From Gimesia algae (lineage in GTDB: Bacteria > Planctomycetota > Planctomycetia > Planctomycetales > Planctomycetaceae), in contig NZ_CP036343.1 in assembly GCF_007746795.1 (NCBI RefSeq), positions 1,616,531 through 1,680,530 of the forward strand: a DNA stretch of 64,000 nt, read 5' to 3'. A program made the position numbers and the translations under genes. This document shows, in pieces, positions 18,030 to 25,634 of the stretch; position 1 is the first letter of the stretch; every line of letters starts with the position of its first letter. Below the pieces are notes generated by a model, which saw nothing but the letters and a program-made list of their open reading frames with translations, made no database searches and was not told the origin of the DNA.

Positions 18030-18066
18030 TTCGTGCCATTTCGTGTTTTTCGTGGTAGCAAAAAAA
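18030..18066 (+). repeat. TTCGTG-type intergenic repeat, copy 1
   Basis: About 37 bp with three TTCGTG-like units ending TTTCGTGGTAGCAAAAAAA. Similar sequences occur at 21014, 22855, 25401 and 25592. It lies between the Gdx stop codon and the cysteine hydrolase. Confidence 0.65.
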
Positions 18067-18125
18067 CGTCTCTCAGATTTTATTCCAGTTTTTGAATATT
18101 GTAGAAGCGGAATACGCGGGGGAGT

Positions 18126-18446
18126 TCAACCTGTCGTTCCCAGCTTAAGACCAATCAACCCGGCCAGGATCAGTATTACACTGATAACGCGGATCGTATT
18201 GACCGGCTCCTGAAACAGCACGACACCCAGGATGACTGTTCCCACCGCGCCCACTCCGACCCAGACAGCATAAGCCGTCCCTAAAGGCAGAGTTTTCATC
18301 GCGAGTCCCAGCAATCCCAGGCTGACAATCATCGAACCGATGGTCCAGAGGGAAGGGAGCAGACGCGTAAAACCTTCCGTATATTTCAAGCCCACGGCCC
18401 AGGCCACTTCAAATAAACCTGCCAGAATGAGAATCAGCCACGACAT
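18126..18446 (-). CDS. gdx: SMR-family guanidinium exporter (Gdx/SugE type)
   Basis: 106 residues with four transmembrane helices. The Gdx subtype is indicated by [23 protein letters not shown] with the essential Glu13 and by [16 protein letters not shown] in helix 3. Gdx proteins exchange guanidinium for protons across the inner membrane as antiparallel dimers. The start ATG 18446 has AAGGA at 18454-18458, 7 nt upstream; a longer frame to 18461 would swallow that site. Expression is very probably controlled by the guanidine-II riboswitch directly upstream, which strongly supports the substrate call. Confidence 0.93.
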   Translation of the reverse strand: MSWLILILAGLFEVAWAVGLKYTEGFTRLLPSLWTIGSMIVSLGLLGLAMKTLPLGTAYAVWVGVGAVGTVILGVVLFQEPVNTIRVISVILILAGLIGLKLGTTG

Positions 18447-18467
18447 CGTATAGTCCTTCACACTGGT

Positions 18468-18510
18468 GGGGCCGTCCCCTTTGAACCAGGAGCGGTGAGG
18501 TCGTCCTCAC
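18468..18510 (-). promoter_or_regulatory. Guanidine-II riboswitch (mini-ykkC)
   Basis: Two GC-rich hairpins carry the diagnostic ACGR loops. In RNA order, P1 is GTGAGG-ACGA-CCTCAC (18510-18495) and P2 is GGGG-ACGG-CCCC (18479-18468), separated by a 15-nt linker. Both hairpins contain the GGACGRCC core that defines this class. The AAGGA ribosome site begins 10 nt after P2. The linker contains CUCCU, which could pair with that site when guanidine is absent. It precedes a Gdx exporter, its usual partner. Confidence 0.92.
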
Positions 18511-18644
18511 TTCCAGACAGATTGATACTGCCATCTTAGGCAACAGCAGCGTTTCTGCAAAGTCTCACTGACCAGGCGACGTCTGCAGACCACAATCACA
18601 CTGGCGTGCAACTCGTGACTTTGGCGGTAGCAAAACAATCCGCA

Positions 18645-19484
18645 TCACTCATCCAGGTCAGCCAGGTTCTGTGGCTGAGGCTGATTCCCAGCACGAATCT
18701 CCGCAATCCGCTGTTGCAGATTTACATTGATCGGATCATCGGGCGCGCCCGCCAGCGCTATCTCAATCGTATCCGCTGCTTCTTCCAGTTCCCCACCAAT
18801 CATCAACGCCAGCGCCAGATTTGCTACCAGCCCCATATCTTCTGGTTTGAGTTTTCTCGCGTGTCGGGCCGCTTCAATCGCCTGCTTCGTTCTACCCAGC
18901 TTGAGACACTCAAACATATATTCGCGTGCTGCGTCCGGGTTGTTTTGAATCAATTGATACGCTTTGCGAAATGCATCACAGGCGGCTTCCGTATCTTCCA
19001 GAACCTGCTCTGCTTTGCCGATAATCCACCACGCCGCTCCATTACCCGGATCGATTTCCAGCGCCTGACGAAACAATTCCTTCCCCTGCGCCAGATCATC
19101 GCGGGCTGCTTCTGTATCCGCCGGTTCATGTTCGCGACCTACGATAAATATATAAGGGTTGATCAGTTCCAGTCCCTCCTGGTACAGGCGATCGTGTTCC
19201 TGCGAAGCAGCGTTGGATCCGAATTCGGTCATATCAATAACCACTTTCATATCACATCCCGAAAGTGTCATCACCGGGTCGTCGCTGGTGTCATCTTTAT
19301 TAAGTTTCCGCAAGACAGCGCCGCCACCTTCGATCGAGACAACTTTTCCACCTCGATTGATCAGACCATTGACCTCATCCATCCCCGTCGACAGCAGTCC
19401 CTCAGCAGGATCAACCCGCACTCCCACACGAAACTCCCACTCTTTCTGCTTCGGCTCTCCCTGACTCCCTGCCTCTTCTGACAT
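18645..19484 (-). CDS. TPR-repeat protein
   Basis: 279 residues from ATG 19484 (GGGAG 9 nt upstream; a start at 19502 is also open). The N-terminal 100 residues form a beta-rich domain of unknown type. From about residue 115 there are tetratricopeptide repeats (LAQGKELFRQALEIDPGNGAAWWIIGKAEQVL, TEAACDAFRKAYQLI, GRTKQAIEAARHARKLKPEDMGLVANLALAL). TPRs mediate protein contacts. No transmembrane segment. The next gene on the same strand follows after 77 bp in the upstream direction, so co-transcription with 19562-20032 is possible. Confidence 0.78.
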   Translation of the reverse strand: MSEEAGSQGEPKQKEWEFRVGVRVDPAEGLLSTGMDEVNGLINRGGKVVSIEGGGAVLRKLNKDDTSDDPVMTLSGCDMKVVIDMTEFGSNAASQEHDRLYQEGLELINPYIFIVGREHEPADTEAARDDLAQGKELFRQALEIDPGNGAAWWIIGKAEQVLEDTEAACDAFRKAYQLIQNNPDAAREYMFECLKLGRTKQAIEAARHARKLKPEDMGLVANLALALMIGGELEEAADTIEIALAGAPDDPINVNLQQRIAEIRAGNQPQPQNLADLDE

Positions 19485-19561
19485 ACCCCTAATCTCCCTC
19501 ATCTGAGTTAAGAACTACAACCGTTTGTTCGACTCTTTTCCCACTTTCCTAGTAGCAACTC

Positions 19562-20032
19562 TCAACTACCTGCTGACAGCGTCTTCTGCTCTGCATACCA
19601 GCCTGCAGTCGCCTGGACCGCATGCTTGACTACCGCAACCACTTCAGCGGGAGGCCCCTTGGATTCCGTGCCGTACTCCCACTGGCTCAGCGACTCTTCG
19701 CCGGCAGTTGTCTGAAAACCCACCAGCAGTTTGCAAGGCTTGCCCGCTGCATCCGGATCGCCAAATCCGCCAATCCAGGCGTCAATCACCGGACTGCAGA
19801 TACTACGTACTGCCTGAAACGCAGCGGTATCACTCTTGCCGATATACAGATCCTGTTCCTCGTTCTCTTCCGCCCCTGTTCCCATCCGATTGATCGTGCC
19901 ATCATCAATCAGCAAAATAAATAACACCTGATCGCCATCGCATTCCAGCACCACCATAATCCGTGCCACACTGTCGGCACTATTGATTTTGGTGGCGGCT
20001 GGTTTGGATTTAAACCTGTCAAAGAAGCCCAT
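19562..20032 (-). CDS. Hypothetical cytoplasmic protein
   Basis: 156 residues. It starts MGFFDRFKSKPAATKI, which could be an amphipathic membrane-associating helix, and continues as a soluble alpha/beta protein (ARIMVVLECDGDQVLFILLIDDGTINRMG ... CKLLVGFQTTAGEESLSQWEYG). GAGG lies 6 nt before the ATG. I do not recognise the family. It lies between the PARG-like and TPR genes, all on the minus strand. Confidence 0.62.
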   Translation of the reverse strand: MGFFDRFKSKPAATKINSADSVARIMVVLECDGDQVLFILLIDDGTINRMGTGAEENEEQDLYIGKSDTAAFQAVRSICSPVIDAWIGGFGDPDAAGKPCKLLVGFQTTAGEESLSQWEYGTESKGPPAEVVAVVKHAVQATAGWYAEQKTLSAGS

Positions 20033-20066
20033 TCATACCTCGAATCTCTCATCGTTTACTTGAGCA

Positions 20067-20915
20067 CTAAAAATATTTTGTGAATGCTCTCAATATCGGT
20101 TTTTCCTCACTGCGGTCAAGTACAGACAAGCGAATCTGTTTGAATCGACCGAAATAAGGACCACCTGATTGCAGGAATTCAGAGAATAACCGTGCAACCA
20201 GATCAGGAGAATTTCGAAACACACCACAGCCCCAGGCACCCAGCACCAGTGTCTGACAACCCTGAGCAGCGAATAAAGCGAGCATTTTAGCCATGCGTGC
20301 CATGAAAACTTGCGGAATCTCGCTCACATGTACTGGTTCATTCTTCTGAATCGCCCCCGCGTTGGGAGCCGCACTCGTCAGGAAGTCCACCTGGTAACTT
20401 GCTTCCAGAAAAGATCCCGCATCATCTCGAAAGACCGGGCAGCCCGGCGAGTAGATCATGCGATCCGAATAAAACGCACTCCGCAGCTTGCGATGTGTCT
20501 CATAATACTGGCTGTGAAACAGAATCAACGAAGCATACAGCGCCGAACTTCGCGCCAGACTCTCTTCCTGCGCCTGGCTCCCTCCCAGGAAACCACCTCC
20601 CGGATTTTTAGCAGAAGCAAAATTCAACACACCAATCCGACCCTCAGTCGATTCAGACGCCAACTTTCGTGCACCTTCTAACGTGGTCTCATTCGCCAGT
20701 GTGAATTCGGTTTCATCAAATGGAGCCGGCGTCTGTAGTATCTCATCTCGCATTTGTTCCAGCGTCTCTGGCTCAAAACAGACCGAACCTGCATTACAGG
20801 CTGTCATCTCCGCAGCAATCGCCACCGCATCCCCCAGGGGATTCACATACTGTCCCACTTCCATGACTTCCAGCGTCGTTTTCGCCAGATACGCACGTCC
20901 TGTTCGACTATTCAT
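20067..20915 (-). CDS. Microbial-type PARG domain protein (TIGR02452 family)
   Basis: 282 residues from ATG 20915, chosen because AGGA is 8 nt upstream; ATG 20921 has only a 2-nt spacing. The family signature is clear: a macro-like core with VLNFASAKNPGGGFLGGSQAQEESLARSSALY, giving GGG at 106-108 and the catalytic Gln-Glu-Glu at 116-118. Poly(ADP-ribose) glycohydrolases of this type cleave ribose-ribose bonds and, in bacteria and phage, ADP-ribose modifications on protein or DNA. The actual substrate is unknown. No toxin or ADP-ribosyltransferase gene is adjacent. Confidence 0.87.
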   Translation of the reverse strand: MNSRTGRAYLAKTTLEVMEVGQYVNPLGDAVAIAAEMTACNAGSVCFEPETLEQMRDEILQTPAPFDETEFTLANETTLEGARKLASESTEGRIGVLNFASAKNPGGGFLGGSQAQEESLARSSALYASLILFHSQYYETHRKLRSAFYSDRMIYSPGCPVFRDDAGSFLEASYQVDFLTSAAPNAGAIQKNEPVHVSEIPQVFMARMAKMLALFAAQGCQTLVLGAWGCGVFRNSPDLVARLFSEFLQSGGPYFGRFKQIRLSVLDRSEEKPILRAFTKYF

Positions 20916-20999
20916 AGTCATAATCCTTTCTCATTTATTTCTTTTGACATATTCTACCTTAGTGTATTTATTACGACAAGCATAATAATTCAGGGTTCG

Positions 21000-21053
21000 C
21001 TCGTTTTTTAGCTTTCGTGTCATTTCGTGTGTTTCGTGGTAGAAAAAAACGAG
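21000..21053. repeat. TTCGTG-type repeat, copy 2, with flanking inverted repeat
   Basis: The repeat core is 21014-21049. It is enclosed by inverted arms CTCGTTTTTT (21000-21009) and AAAAAACGAG (21044-21053). The arms could form a long stem and act as a terminator on either strand. Confidence 0.6.
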
Positions 21054-21149
21054 TGGCTGAACGAAATCAACTTCATGACTTTCAATCTCACCGAAATTCT
21101 GGTTAGAATAAAAGCCCACACAATTCACACCCGCATCAGGAACAACATC

Positions 21150-22718
21150 ATGCCACGACTGACAGCCCCGTGTCTCTTCGCTCTGTTCACACTTCTGTTT
21201 CTCACAACAGATATTTCCTTCGCCACAGAACCCGTCGACATTGGCTCCCGCCTGGAGCTCATGGTCGACGACACCCTGATTGAATTCCGCAGCCAAAACG
21301 CCCGTTTCGAACTGCATCACCCCACACCCCGGGAAATCGTTTTCACTTACGACAAGCCCTGGGAGGGGAGTGGCTGCGGCTACCAGAGTATCTTCAAAGA
21401 CGGCGACAAATACCGCATGTACTACAAAGCCTGGCATCTCGACGTGCAGGAGAAAAAACTCGGCCCCAACAACAGCAACTTCACCTGCTACGCCGAGAGC
21501 GACGACGGCATCCACTGGAAACGCCCCGACCTGGGACTCTTTTCCTTTCCCCCAAAATCCGGGGATAAAAAGAATAATATCGTCATCGGCAAAGCGTATC
21601 GCGACTGGATGAAGTCCGCCAAACCCGATCCCGTGCATCCCGCCGTCTTCAAAGACGAAAACCCCGCCTGTCCCGCAGACGCCAAGTATAAGGCGATTCT
21701 CCGCTCCCGTGGTCCACACGGCTTACTCGTACTCAAATCCCCCGATGGCATTCACTGGTCACTGCTCTCAGAAAAACCGGTCATCACCGATGGTGCCTTC
21801 GATTCGGAAAATCTCGCCTTCTGGGATCCTGCCAGCAAACAATACCGCGCCTACTGGCGTTACTTCACCAAAGGCACAACCAATGAAAAAAACTGGAAAC
21901 CGTCGGGACTGCGTGATATTCGCACCGCGACCTCACCAGACCTGCTGCACTGGAGCAAACCCCAGGACCTGAAGTACGGCGACGCACCGCCCGAACAGCT
22001 CTATACCAACCAGATCAAACCCTACTACCGTGCCCCGCACATCCTGGTCGGCTTTCCCACGCGTTACATCGAACGCGGCTGGTCCAAATCGATGGAAGCA
22101 CTCCCCGAGTTTAAACATCGCAAAATGCGTTCTTCCATCTCCGACCGTTACGGCATGGCGATTACAGAAGGTCTCTTCATGACCAGTCGCGACGGCGTGA
22201 ATTTCAAACGCTGGCCCGAAGCCTTCCTGCGTCCCGGCATCGAACGCCAGGGAACCTGGGCCTACGGACATCAATACATCGGCTGGCAGATGGTCGAAAC
22301 CAAGTCCGATGTGGAAGGGGCCCCCAACGAAATTTCCCTCTACGCCACCGAAGGTTACTGGACCGGCAACAGCAATCAGCTCAGGCGTTACACGATGCGC
22401 ATCGACGGCTTCGTCTCCATCAACGCACCACTCAAGGGAGCTGAGATCACGACGAAACCGATCACCTTCACAGGCAAAGAACTCAAGCTCAACTTCTCCA
22501 CCTCTGCCGCCGGCGGCATCACCGTCGAACTGCAGACCCCCGACGGCAAACCGATCGCAGGTTTCACAGAGTCCGACTGCAGCGAACTCTTCGGCGACAC
22601 CATCGCCCGCGCAGTGAGCTGGAAAAACGGTACCGATGTAAGTAGCCTCGCCGGCAAACCAGTCAAACTAAAAATCAAACTCAAAGACGCGGATCTGTAT
22701 TCGTTCAAGTTTGAATAG
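21150..22718 (+). CDS. Secreted beta-propeller protein (glycosidase-like)
   Basis: 522 residues from ATG 21150 (AGGA about 9 nt upstream). This start gives a clean signal peptide, MPRLTAPCLFALFTLLFLTTDISFA. The body is a five-bladed propeller of the kind seen in GH32/43/68 families. Repeated SDDGIHWKRPDLGLF / SPDGIHWSLL / SRDGVNFKRWPEAF units look like Asp-box blades. A C-terminal beta-sandwich (about 430-522) follows. Planctomycetes encode many such proteins, often of unknown substrate. Whether it is an active glycosidase cannot be told. It is the only plus-strand gene between 14161 and 34227. Confidence 0.78.
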   Translation: MPRLTAPCLFALFTLLFLTTDISFATEPVDIGSRLELMVDDTLIEFRSQNARFELHHPTPREIVFTYDKPWEGSGCGYQSIFKDGDKYRMYYKAWHLDVQEKKLGPNNSNFTCYAESDDGIHWKRPDLGLFSFPPKSGDKKNNIVIGKAYRDWMKSAKPDPVHPAVFKDENPACPADAKYKAILRSRGPHGLLVLKSPDGIHWSLLSEKPVITDGAFDSENLAFWDPASKQYRAYWRYFTKGTTNEKNWKPSGLRDIRTATSPDLLHWSKPQDLKYGDAPPEQLYTNQIKPYYRAPHILVGFPTRYIERGWSKSMEALPEFKHRKMRSSISDRYGMAITEGLFMTSRDGVNFKRWPEAFLRPGIERQGTWAYGHQYIGWQMVETKSDVEGAPNEISLYATEGYWTGNSNQLRRYTMRIDGFVSINAPLKGAEITTKPITFTGKELKLNFSTSAAGGITVELQTPDGKPIAGFTESDCSELFGDTIARAVSWKNGTDVSSLAGKPVKLKIKLKDADLYSFKFE

Positions 22719-22745
22719 CCGACTATTGAGATGAGAGCAGGGTAG

Positions 22746-22778
22746 CCCCGAATGCAATTCGGGGTTGCCACAGGCAAC
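22746..22778. repeat. Double-hairpin repeat (REP-B), copy 1
   Basis: Hairpin one is CCCCGAAT-GCA-ATTCGGGG (22746-22764). It is followed at once by hairpin two, GTTGCC-ACA-GGCAAC (22764-22778). The same two-hairpin plan occurs at 39148-39179. It lies in the convergent gap after the propeller gene and could help end transcription. Confidence 0.65.
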
Positions 22779-22854
22779 TGAAAATGACAGTGAAATCTGC
22801 CATAAAAGAGCAACGAATCAAGGCCCAGACTAAACGCTTCCGTTAAAGTATCCT

Positions 22855-22886
22855 TTTTGTGTTTTTCGGTCCTTTCGTGGTAGTAA
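22855..22886 (+). repeat. TTCGTG-type repeat, copy 3 (degenerate)
   Basis: Diverged copy ending CCTTTCGTGGTAGTAATT, in the convergent gap before the SnoaL-like gene. The central TTCGTG unit is altered to TTCGGT. Confidence 0.45.
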
Positions 22887-22911
22887 TTAAATTCGTAGTG
22901 CCCATGATCAC

Positions 22912-23484
22912 TTAAAGCAGCTCATCCGAAACAGTGCGTTTAATCAACGCATTTGAGGGAACAGCGTTCCGATCGAGCATCTTCCGCGCCGCCTCAGCAC
23001 CTGACACTGGAAGATTTTTCGGGTCGATTAATCCTGCCTGGGCTAATACGGAAGCCTGATCCCAGTGAATGTGCTCCTCACTCATCTTGCCTTCCTCGAA
23101 TGAAACAATCACTACCACAACAAATTCTAACCGGCGTCCTGTCGCCGGTACCCCCGGAAGTAACCAGTACATTTCGACAGAATGCGTGCAGCGAATCACA
23201 AATTCATCGACGATGCGATCCAGTCCCACGGTTCGTGAGATCATCTCCGTTTCCAGATCGGACGGCATATTTGGTATGAAATACTTTTCATAAAAGTGGT
23301 TCAGGTGTGAACGCCCTATGCCTCCCGTCAGGGTAGGCACATGATTCACATAAGGAGTGTCTGTCATCGTACCACAAGATGCCTCAGCATCCTTTGTCTC
23401 AAATTCTGCCTCCAGATGCGCTTCCCATAATTTTACCATCGCCCGCTGCTCTGGTGTCAAACTCTCTGAATCGAATTCGTACAT
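22912..23484 (-). CDS. SnoaL-like (NTF2-fold) protein
   Basis: 190 residues. The pattern of a large NTF2-like domain is visible: a helical start (LTPEQRAMVKLWEAHLEAEFETKDAEASCGTMTDTPYVNHVPTLTGG), a histidine-containing middle, and paired strands VDEFVIRCTHSVEMYWLLPG and GRRLEFVVVVIVSFEEGKMSEEHIHWDQASVLAQAG. This plan is typical of SnoaL/ester cyclase-like and dienelactone-associated proteins. The EHIHWDQA motif probably forms the active site. Substrate unknown. The gene lies 18 bp after the VOC-membrane gene on the same strand, so they are likely co-transcribed. Confidence 0.78.
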   Translation of the reverse strand: MYEFDSESLTPEQRAMVKLWEAHLEAEFETKDAEASCGTMTDTPYVNHVPTLTGGIGRSHLNHFYEKYFIPNMPSDLETEMISRTVGLDRIVDEFVIRCTHSVEMYWLLPGVPATGRRLEFVVVVIVSFEEGKMSEEHIHWDQASVLAQAGLIDPKNLPVSGAEAARKMLDRNAVPSNALIKRTVSDELL

Positions 23485-23502
23485 TTGAAAATCTCCCTGC
23501 TG

Positions 23503-24357
23503 TCAATCCTGTGAAGTATTGCCAGATATTTCAACATGATACTGCGGTGCCATTTTTTCAGGATATCGCTTCATTACCAGTTCCAAAGCCCACAGGCCCT
23601 CCAGCCCGCCGATAATCATACCGATCCCCATCAGCAACTGCAGCCAGCCCCCCAGAATCGCTGTCACCAGCGCGCCCGCTCCCTGGGCCATCACAAAATA
23701 CATCAGGAAGTGAGCAATGCAGAGGGGATTCTTCAGTCGAAATGGATTACAGGAATGCGTGGGTCTGGTCCAGACAGGATCGGAATAGGGATTGATTGTC
23801 TGAAAACCGACGACAGCCACGACCATGATCGGCCAGAACAAAAACGAGACCAGCAACGCGAAATAGAAAAAGTAAACATCAAGCACGGGACCACCATTCA
23901 TCGGCCCTGACTGATAATTCAGAAAAGACAGGCTGCCTGCAAACGCTGCCAGAATCAGAATAACCGAGCGAAACCGCGTCCAGTCACCTTCATACCAACC
24001 GCTTCCTAACGGCTCACTATGACGCACCTCAATCTTCCGCCCGTCTGGATCTTCCACCACAAACACCGGCTCCTGTTCGATTTCATACTGTGAGATGATC
24101 GCAATTCCGGCGTCTTCCAGGCTCTCTCGCAGATCCGTATCCAGGTTGACCGCAAAACCCAGTCGACATCGATCAACGGGCTCACCCTCTTTCAGCGGAT
24201 AGAGTTCGAAAACCATCCCCTCAAACACAGCCGCGTAATGCACAGGCCCGGAACCATGCTGCTCCCGCTCAAACACAATTCCAAAGTGCTCATAAAACAC
24301 CCGGCTGGCTTCAATATCCCGACAACGCAGCACCAGCAGATTGAGTTTTAAGTCCAT
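23503..24357 (-). CDS. VOC (glyoxalase-like) domain fused to a membrane domain
   Basis: 284 residues. Residues 1-110 are a vicinal-oxygen-chelate domain (KLNLLVLRCRDIEASRVFYEHFGIVF, ending VFVVEDPDGRKIEVRHS, with the metal-binding Glu in the last strand). After residue 125 there are about four transmembrane helices (near 130-147, 160-185, 213-232 and 238-262). The VOC domain alone is usually a soluble enzyme or resistance protein, so the fusion to a membrane domain is unusual. It may be a membrane-tethered ligand binder. The downstream SnoaL-like gene may act on the same compound. Confidence 0.72.
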   Translation of the reverse strand: MDLKLNLLVLRCRDIEASRVFYEHFGIVFEREQHGSGPVHYAAVFEGMVFELYPLKEGEPVDRCRLGFAVNLDTDLRESLEDAGIAIISQYEIEQEPVFVVEDPDGRKIEVRHSEPLGSGWYEGDWTRFRSVILILAAFAGSLSFLNYQSGPMNGGPVLDVYFFYFALLVSFLFWPIMVVAVVGFQTINPYSDPVWTRPTHSCNPFRLKNPLCIAHFLMYFVMAQGAGALVTAILGGWLQLLMGIGMIIGGLEGLWALELVMKRYPEKMAPQYHVEISGNTSQD

Positions 24358-24402
24358 AATTGATAACTCAGAATTCTAGTTTTTCACTAAAAACATTACC
24401 GT

Positions 24403-24429
24403 GTGGCACTGTTGGCTTGCCCAACAGTG
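24403..24429 (+). repeat. REP hairpin (REP-A), copy 1, downstream of RAYT gene
   Basis: Stem CACTGTTGG/CCAACAGTG of 9 bp with loop CTTGC (24407-24429), preceded by GTGG. It is the mirror partner of the copy at 25138-25163. The pair flank the transposase gene. Confidence 0.8.
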
Positions 24430-24475
24430 CTGAGATACAGCATCCCAACCAGGAAAGATTCAGTCCTGATAAGTC

Positions 24476-25051
24476 TCAAAAAAAATCCCAGGGAAGGCCG
24501 CTCAGTTCAGGCAAATCTGAATCAACCAACTCTCCTTCGCTTTCATACCAGCGAGCGCTCGACCATTTCCAGTCCCGACTCTGATCGACCAGTTTCTTCC
24601 TGACTGGGTTCATATGAATATAGTCTATTGATGCTTCAACTGCTTTCAATGACGAAAGATTCCGATCATATCCGGCCCCTTCCTGCCAGAATCGAAAGAC
24701 TGTACTTCCAGGTCGATCCCGTATTGTCAGATCATCCAGTAATCGATCTTGCGTTTCCTGCAGGAGCTGCTTGATACGATATGAAAACGGACGCTTAATG
24801 GCGAACAGAAACCGATCGACTTGGCACTCCTGCTGTTTCGGATAAACAAGCAGATGCAGATGGTTCGGCATGATTACAAATGCAATCAAACCAAACTCAT
24901 AACGCGCCAATGCCCGGTTAATTGACTCACACAACAACAAGTTCCAGTCAGCATTGGTTAAGAGAAATTTGTTCTGAAAACAGGAAAACGTCAGCTCATG
25001 ACAATCACCCAATTCGTGATAATGCCTGATCCGTTTTCGGTTTCTGGTCAT
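24476..25051 (-). CDS. REP-associated tyrosine transposase (RAYT, Y1/IS200-like)
   Basis: 191 residues. HUH-family single-strand transposase with the motif LIAFVIMPNHLHLLVYP, in which His64 and His66 are the metal ligands. It also has the RAYT C-terminal block ASIDYIHMNPVRKKLVDQSRDWKWSSARWYE. A tyrosine around residue 91 is the probable nucleophile. RAYTs move or maintain REP hairpins and are usually single-copy, vertically kept genes rather than selfish insertion sequences. Inverted REP hairpins lie 47 bp downstream and about 87 bp upstream. The gene appears intact. Confidence 0.9.
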   Translation of the reverse strand: MTRNRKRIRHYHELGDCHELTFSCFQNKFLLTNADWNLLLCESINRALARYEFGLIAFVIMPNHLHLLVYPKQQECQVDRFLFAIKRPFSYRIKQLLQETQDRLLDDLTIRDRPGSTVFRFWQEGAGYDRNLSSLKAVEASIDYIHMNPVRKKLVDQSRDWKWSSARWYESEGELVDSDLPELSGLPWDFF

Positions 25052-25137
25052 AAATCATTGTCACCTGATTTACTAATTGCCCCTGAAAATCACTTCTCCA
25101 GTGTTTTTGTGGTGACCAGCATCGACCTCAACGCTAT

Positions 25138-25163
25138 CACTGTTGGCAAGCCAACAGTGCCAC
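25138..25163 (-). repeat. REP hairpin (REP-A), copy 2, upstream of RAYT gene, inverted
   Basis: Stem CACTGTTGG/CCAACAGTG with a 4-nt loop CAAG (25138-25159), then CCAC. Read on the minus strand it is the same unit as copy 1, so the RAYT gene is bracketed by inverted REPs. Confidence 0.8.
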
Positions 25164-25320
25164 CCGACCGAAGTCAGTAACACAAATTTTTTACGTTCAG
25201 ACACCCGATTACACTCCTTCCAGACCATGTCATGCTCCCCCTTAAATGAAGTCACATAACAGTTTACGTGAGTGTTACCCATGTATCCGAACGTGTGTTA
25301 CCTATATGCCCGGTCTTTAC

Positions 25321-25340
25321 ACAAGCTAACAGCGCCACCC
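25321..25340 (-). repeat. Degenerate REP-A half-copy
   Basis: ACAAGCTAACAGCGCCACCC resembles the right half of copy 2 (GCAAGCCAACAGTGCCACCC) with a few changes. No partner arm is left. Confidence 0.4.
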
Positions 25341-25400
25341 AAAAGTGCACACATGAATTGTAACTACCATGTAATTAGACAGCAAAAGCTGTCATTCCTG

Positions 25401-25436
25401 TTCGTGTCATTTCGTCTTTTTCGTGGTAGCAAAAAA
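25401..25436 (+). repeat. TTCGTG-type repeat, copy 4
   Basis: TTCGTGTCATTTCGTC followed by TTTTTCGTGGTAGCAAAAAA. It is part of the duplicated block that continues into an rbsC tail fragment and is almost identical to copy 5 at 25592. Confidence 0.7.
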
Positions 25437-25442
25437 CAAATC

Positions 25443-25530
25443 TCACCCACGCCGTTTCCACCGCTGCCGCGCCGCGTCCAGCAGCACGGCGACAATAATC
25501 ACCGCCCCCGTGATCACGCGTTTGATCGAC
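25443..25530 (-). pseudogene. Duplicated 3' fragment of rbsC
   Basis: Read on the minus strand it encodes KRVITGAVIIVAVLLDAARQ and on to RWKRRG-stop. This is the exact C-terminus of the intact rbsC at 25635-26651. DNA is almost identical over the last 65 or so bases, with several synonymous changes further in (KRVITGA codons). The upstream part is replaced by a REP hairpin at 25538. There is no start codon or ribosome site of its own, so it is a dead fragment. Confidence 0.7.
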
Positions 25531-25537
25531 TGGGTGG

Positions 25538-25560
25538 CACTGTTGGCTTGCCCAACAGTG
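25538..25560 (+). repeat. REP hairpin (REP-A), copy 3
   Basis: Stem CACTGTTGG/CCAACAGTG with loop CTTGC, in the same orientation as copy 1. It lies at the break point between the duplicated rbsC tail and the next TTCGTG repeat. Confidence 0.78.
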
Positions 25561-25591
25561 ATCAGAACCAGCGTCCCAACAACACTAACGG

Positions 25592-25628
25592 TTCGTGTCA
25601 TTTCGTCTTTTTCGTGGTAGCAAAAAAA
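25592..25628 (+). repeat. TTCGTG-type repeat, copy 5
   Basis: Nearly identical to copy 4 apart from one extra A in the A-run. It lies directly beyond the stop codon of the intact rbsC and could serve as its transcription end. Confidence 0.7.
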
Positions 25629-25634
25629 CAAATC

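Larger units (their letters stand above)
25052..25634. other. Repeat-rich intergenic region between RAYT and rbsC
   Basis: There is no intact gene here. The stretch holds two full REP hairpins, one degenerate half-copy, two TTCGTG repeats and a duplicated 3' tail of rbsC, all listed separately. Short open frames across it are by-products of the duplication. Confidence 0.7.

Noticed and set aside
18606..19481. Long plus-strand frame (291 codons) opposite the TPR gene
   Set aside because: It is antisense to a clear TPR protein and its product is rich in Arg, His and Phe without any domain, so it mirrors the codon bias of the real gene.
20931..21719. 262-codon minus-strand frame opposite the beta-propeller gene
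   Set aside because: Antisense to a protein with signal peptide and clear Asp-box repeats.
24403..25628. CRISPR array in the repeat-rich stretch
   Set aside because: Repeats are few, unequally spaced, partly inverted and hairpin-like, and no cas gene is present. They are REP and TTCGTG elements.
25443..25631. 62-codon minus-strand frame containing an rbsC-like end
   Set aside because: Not a gene: it arises from the duplicated rbsC tail read through a REP and a TTCGTG repeat, and is listed as a pseudogene fragment.
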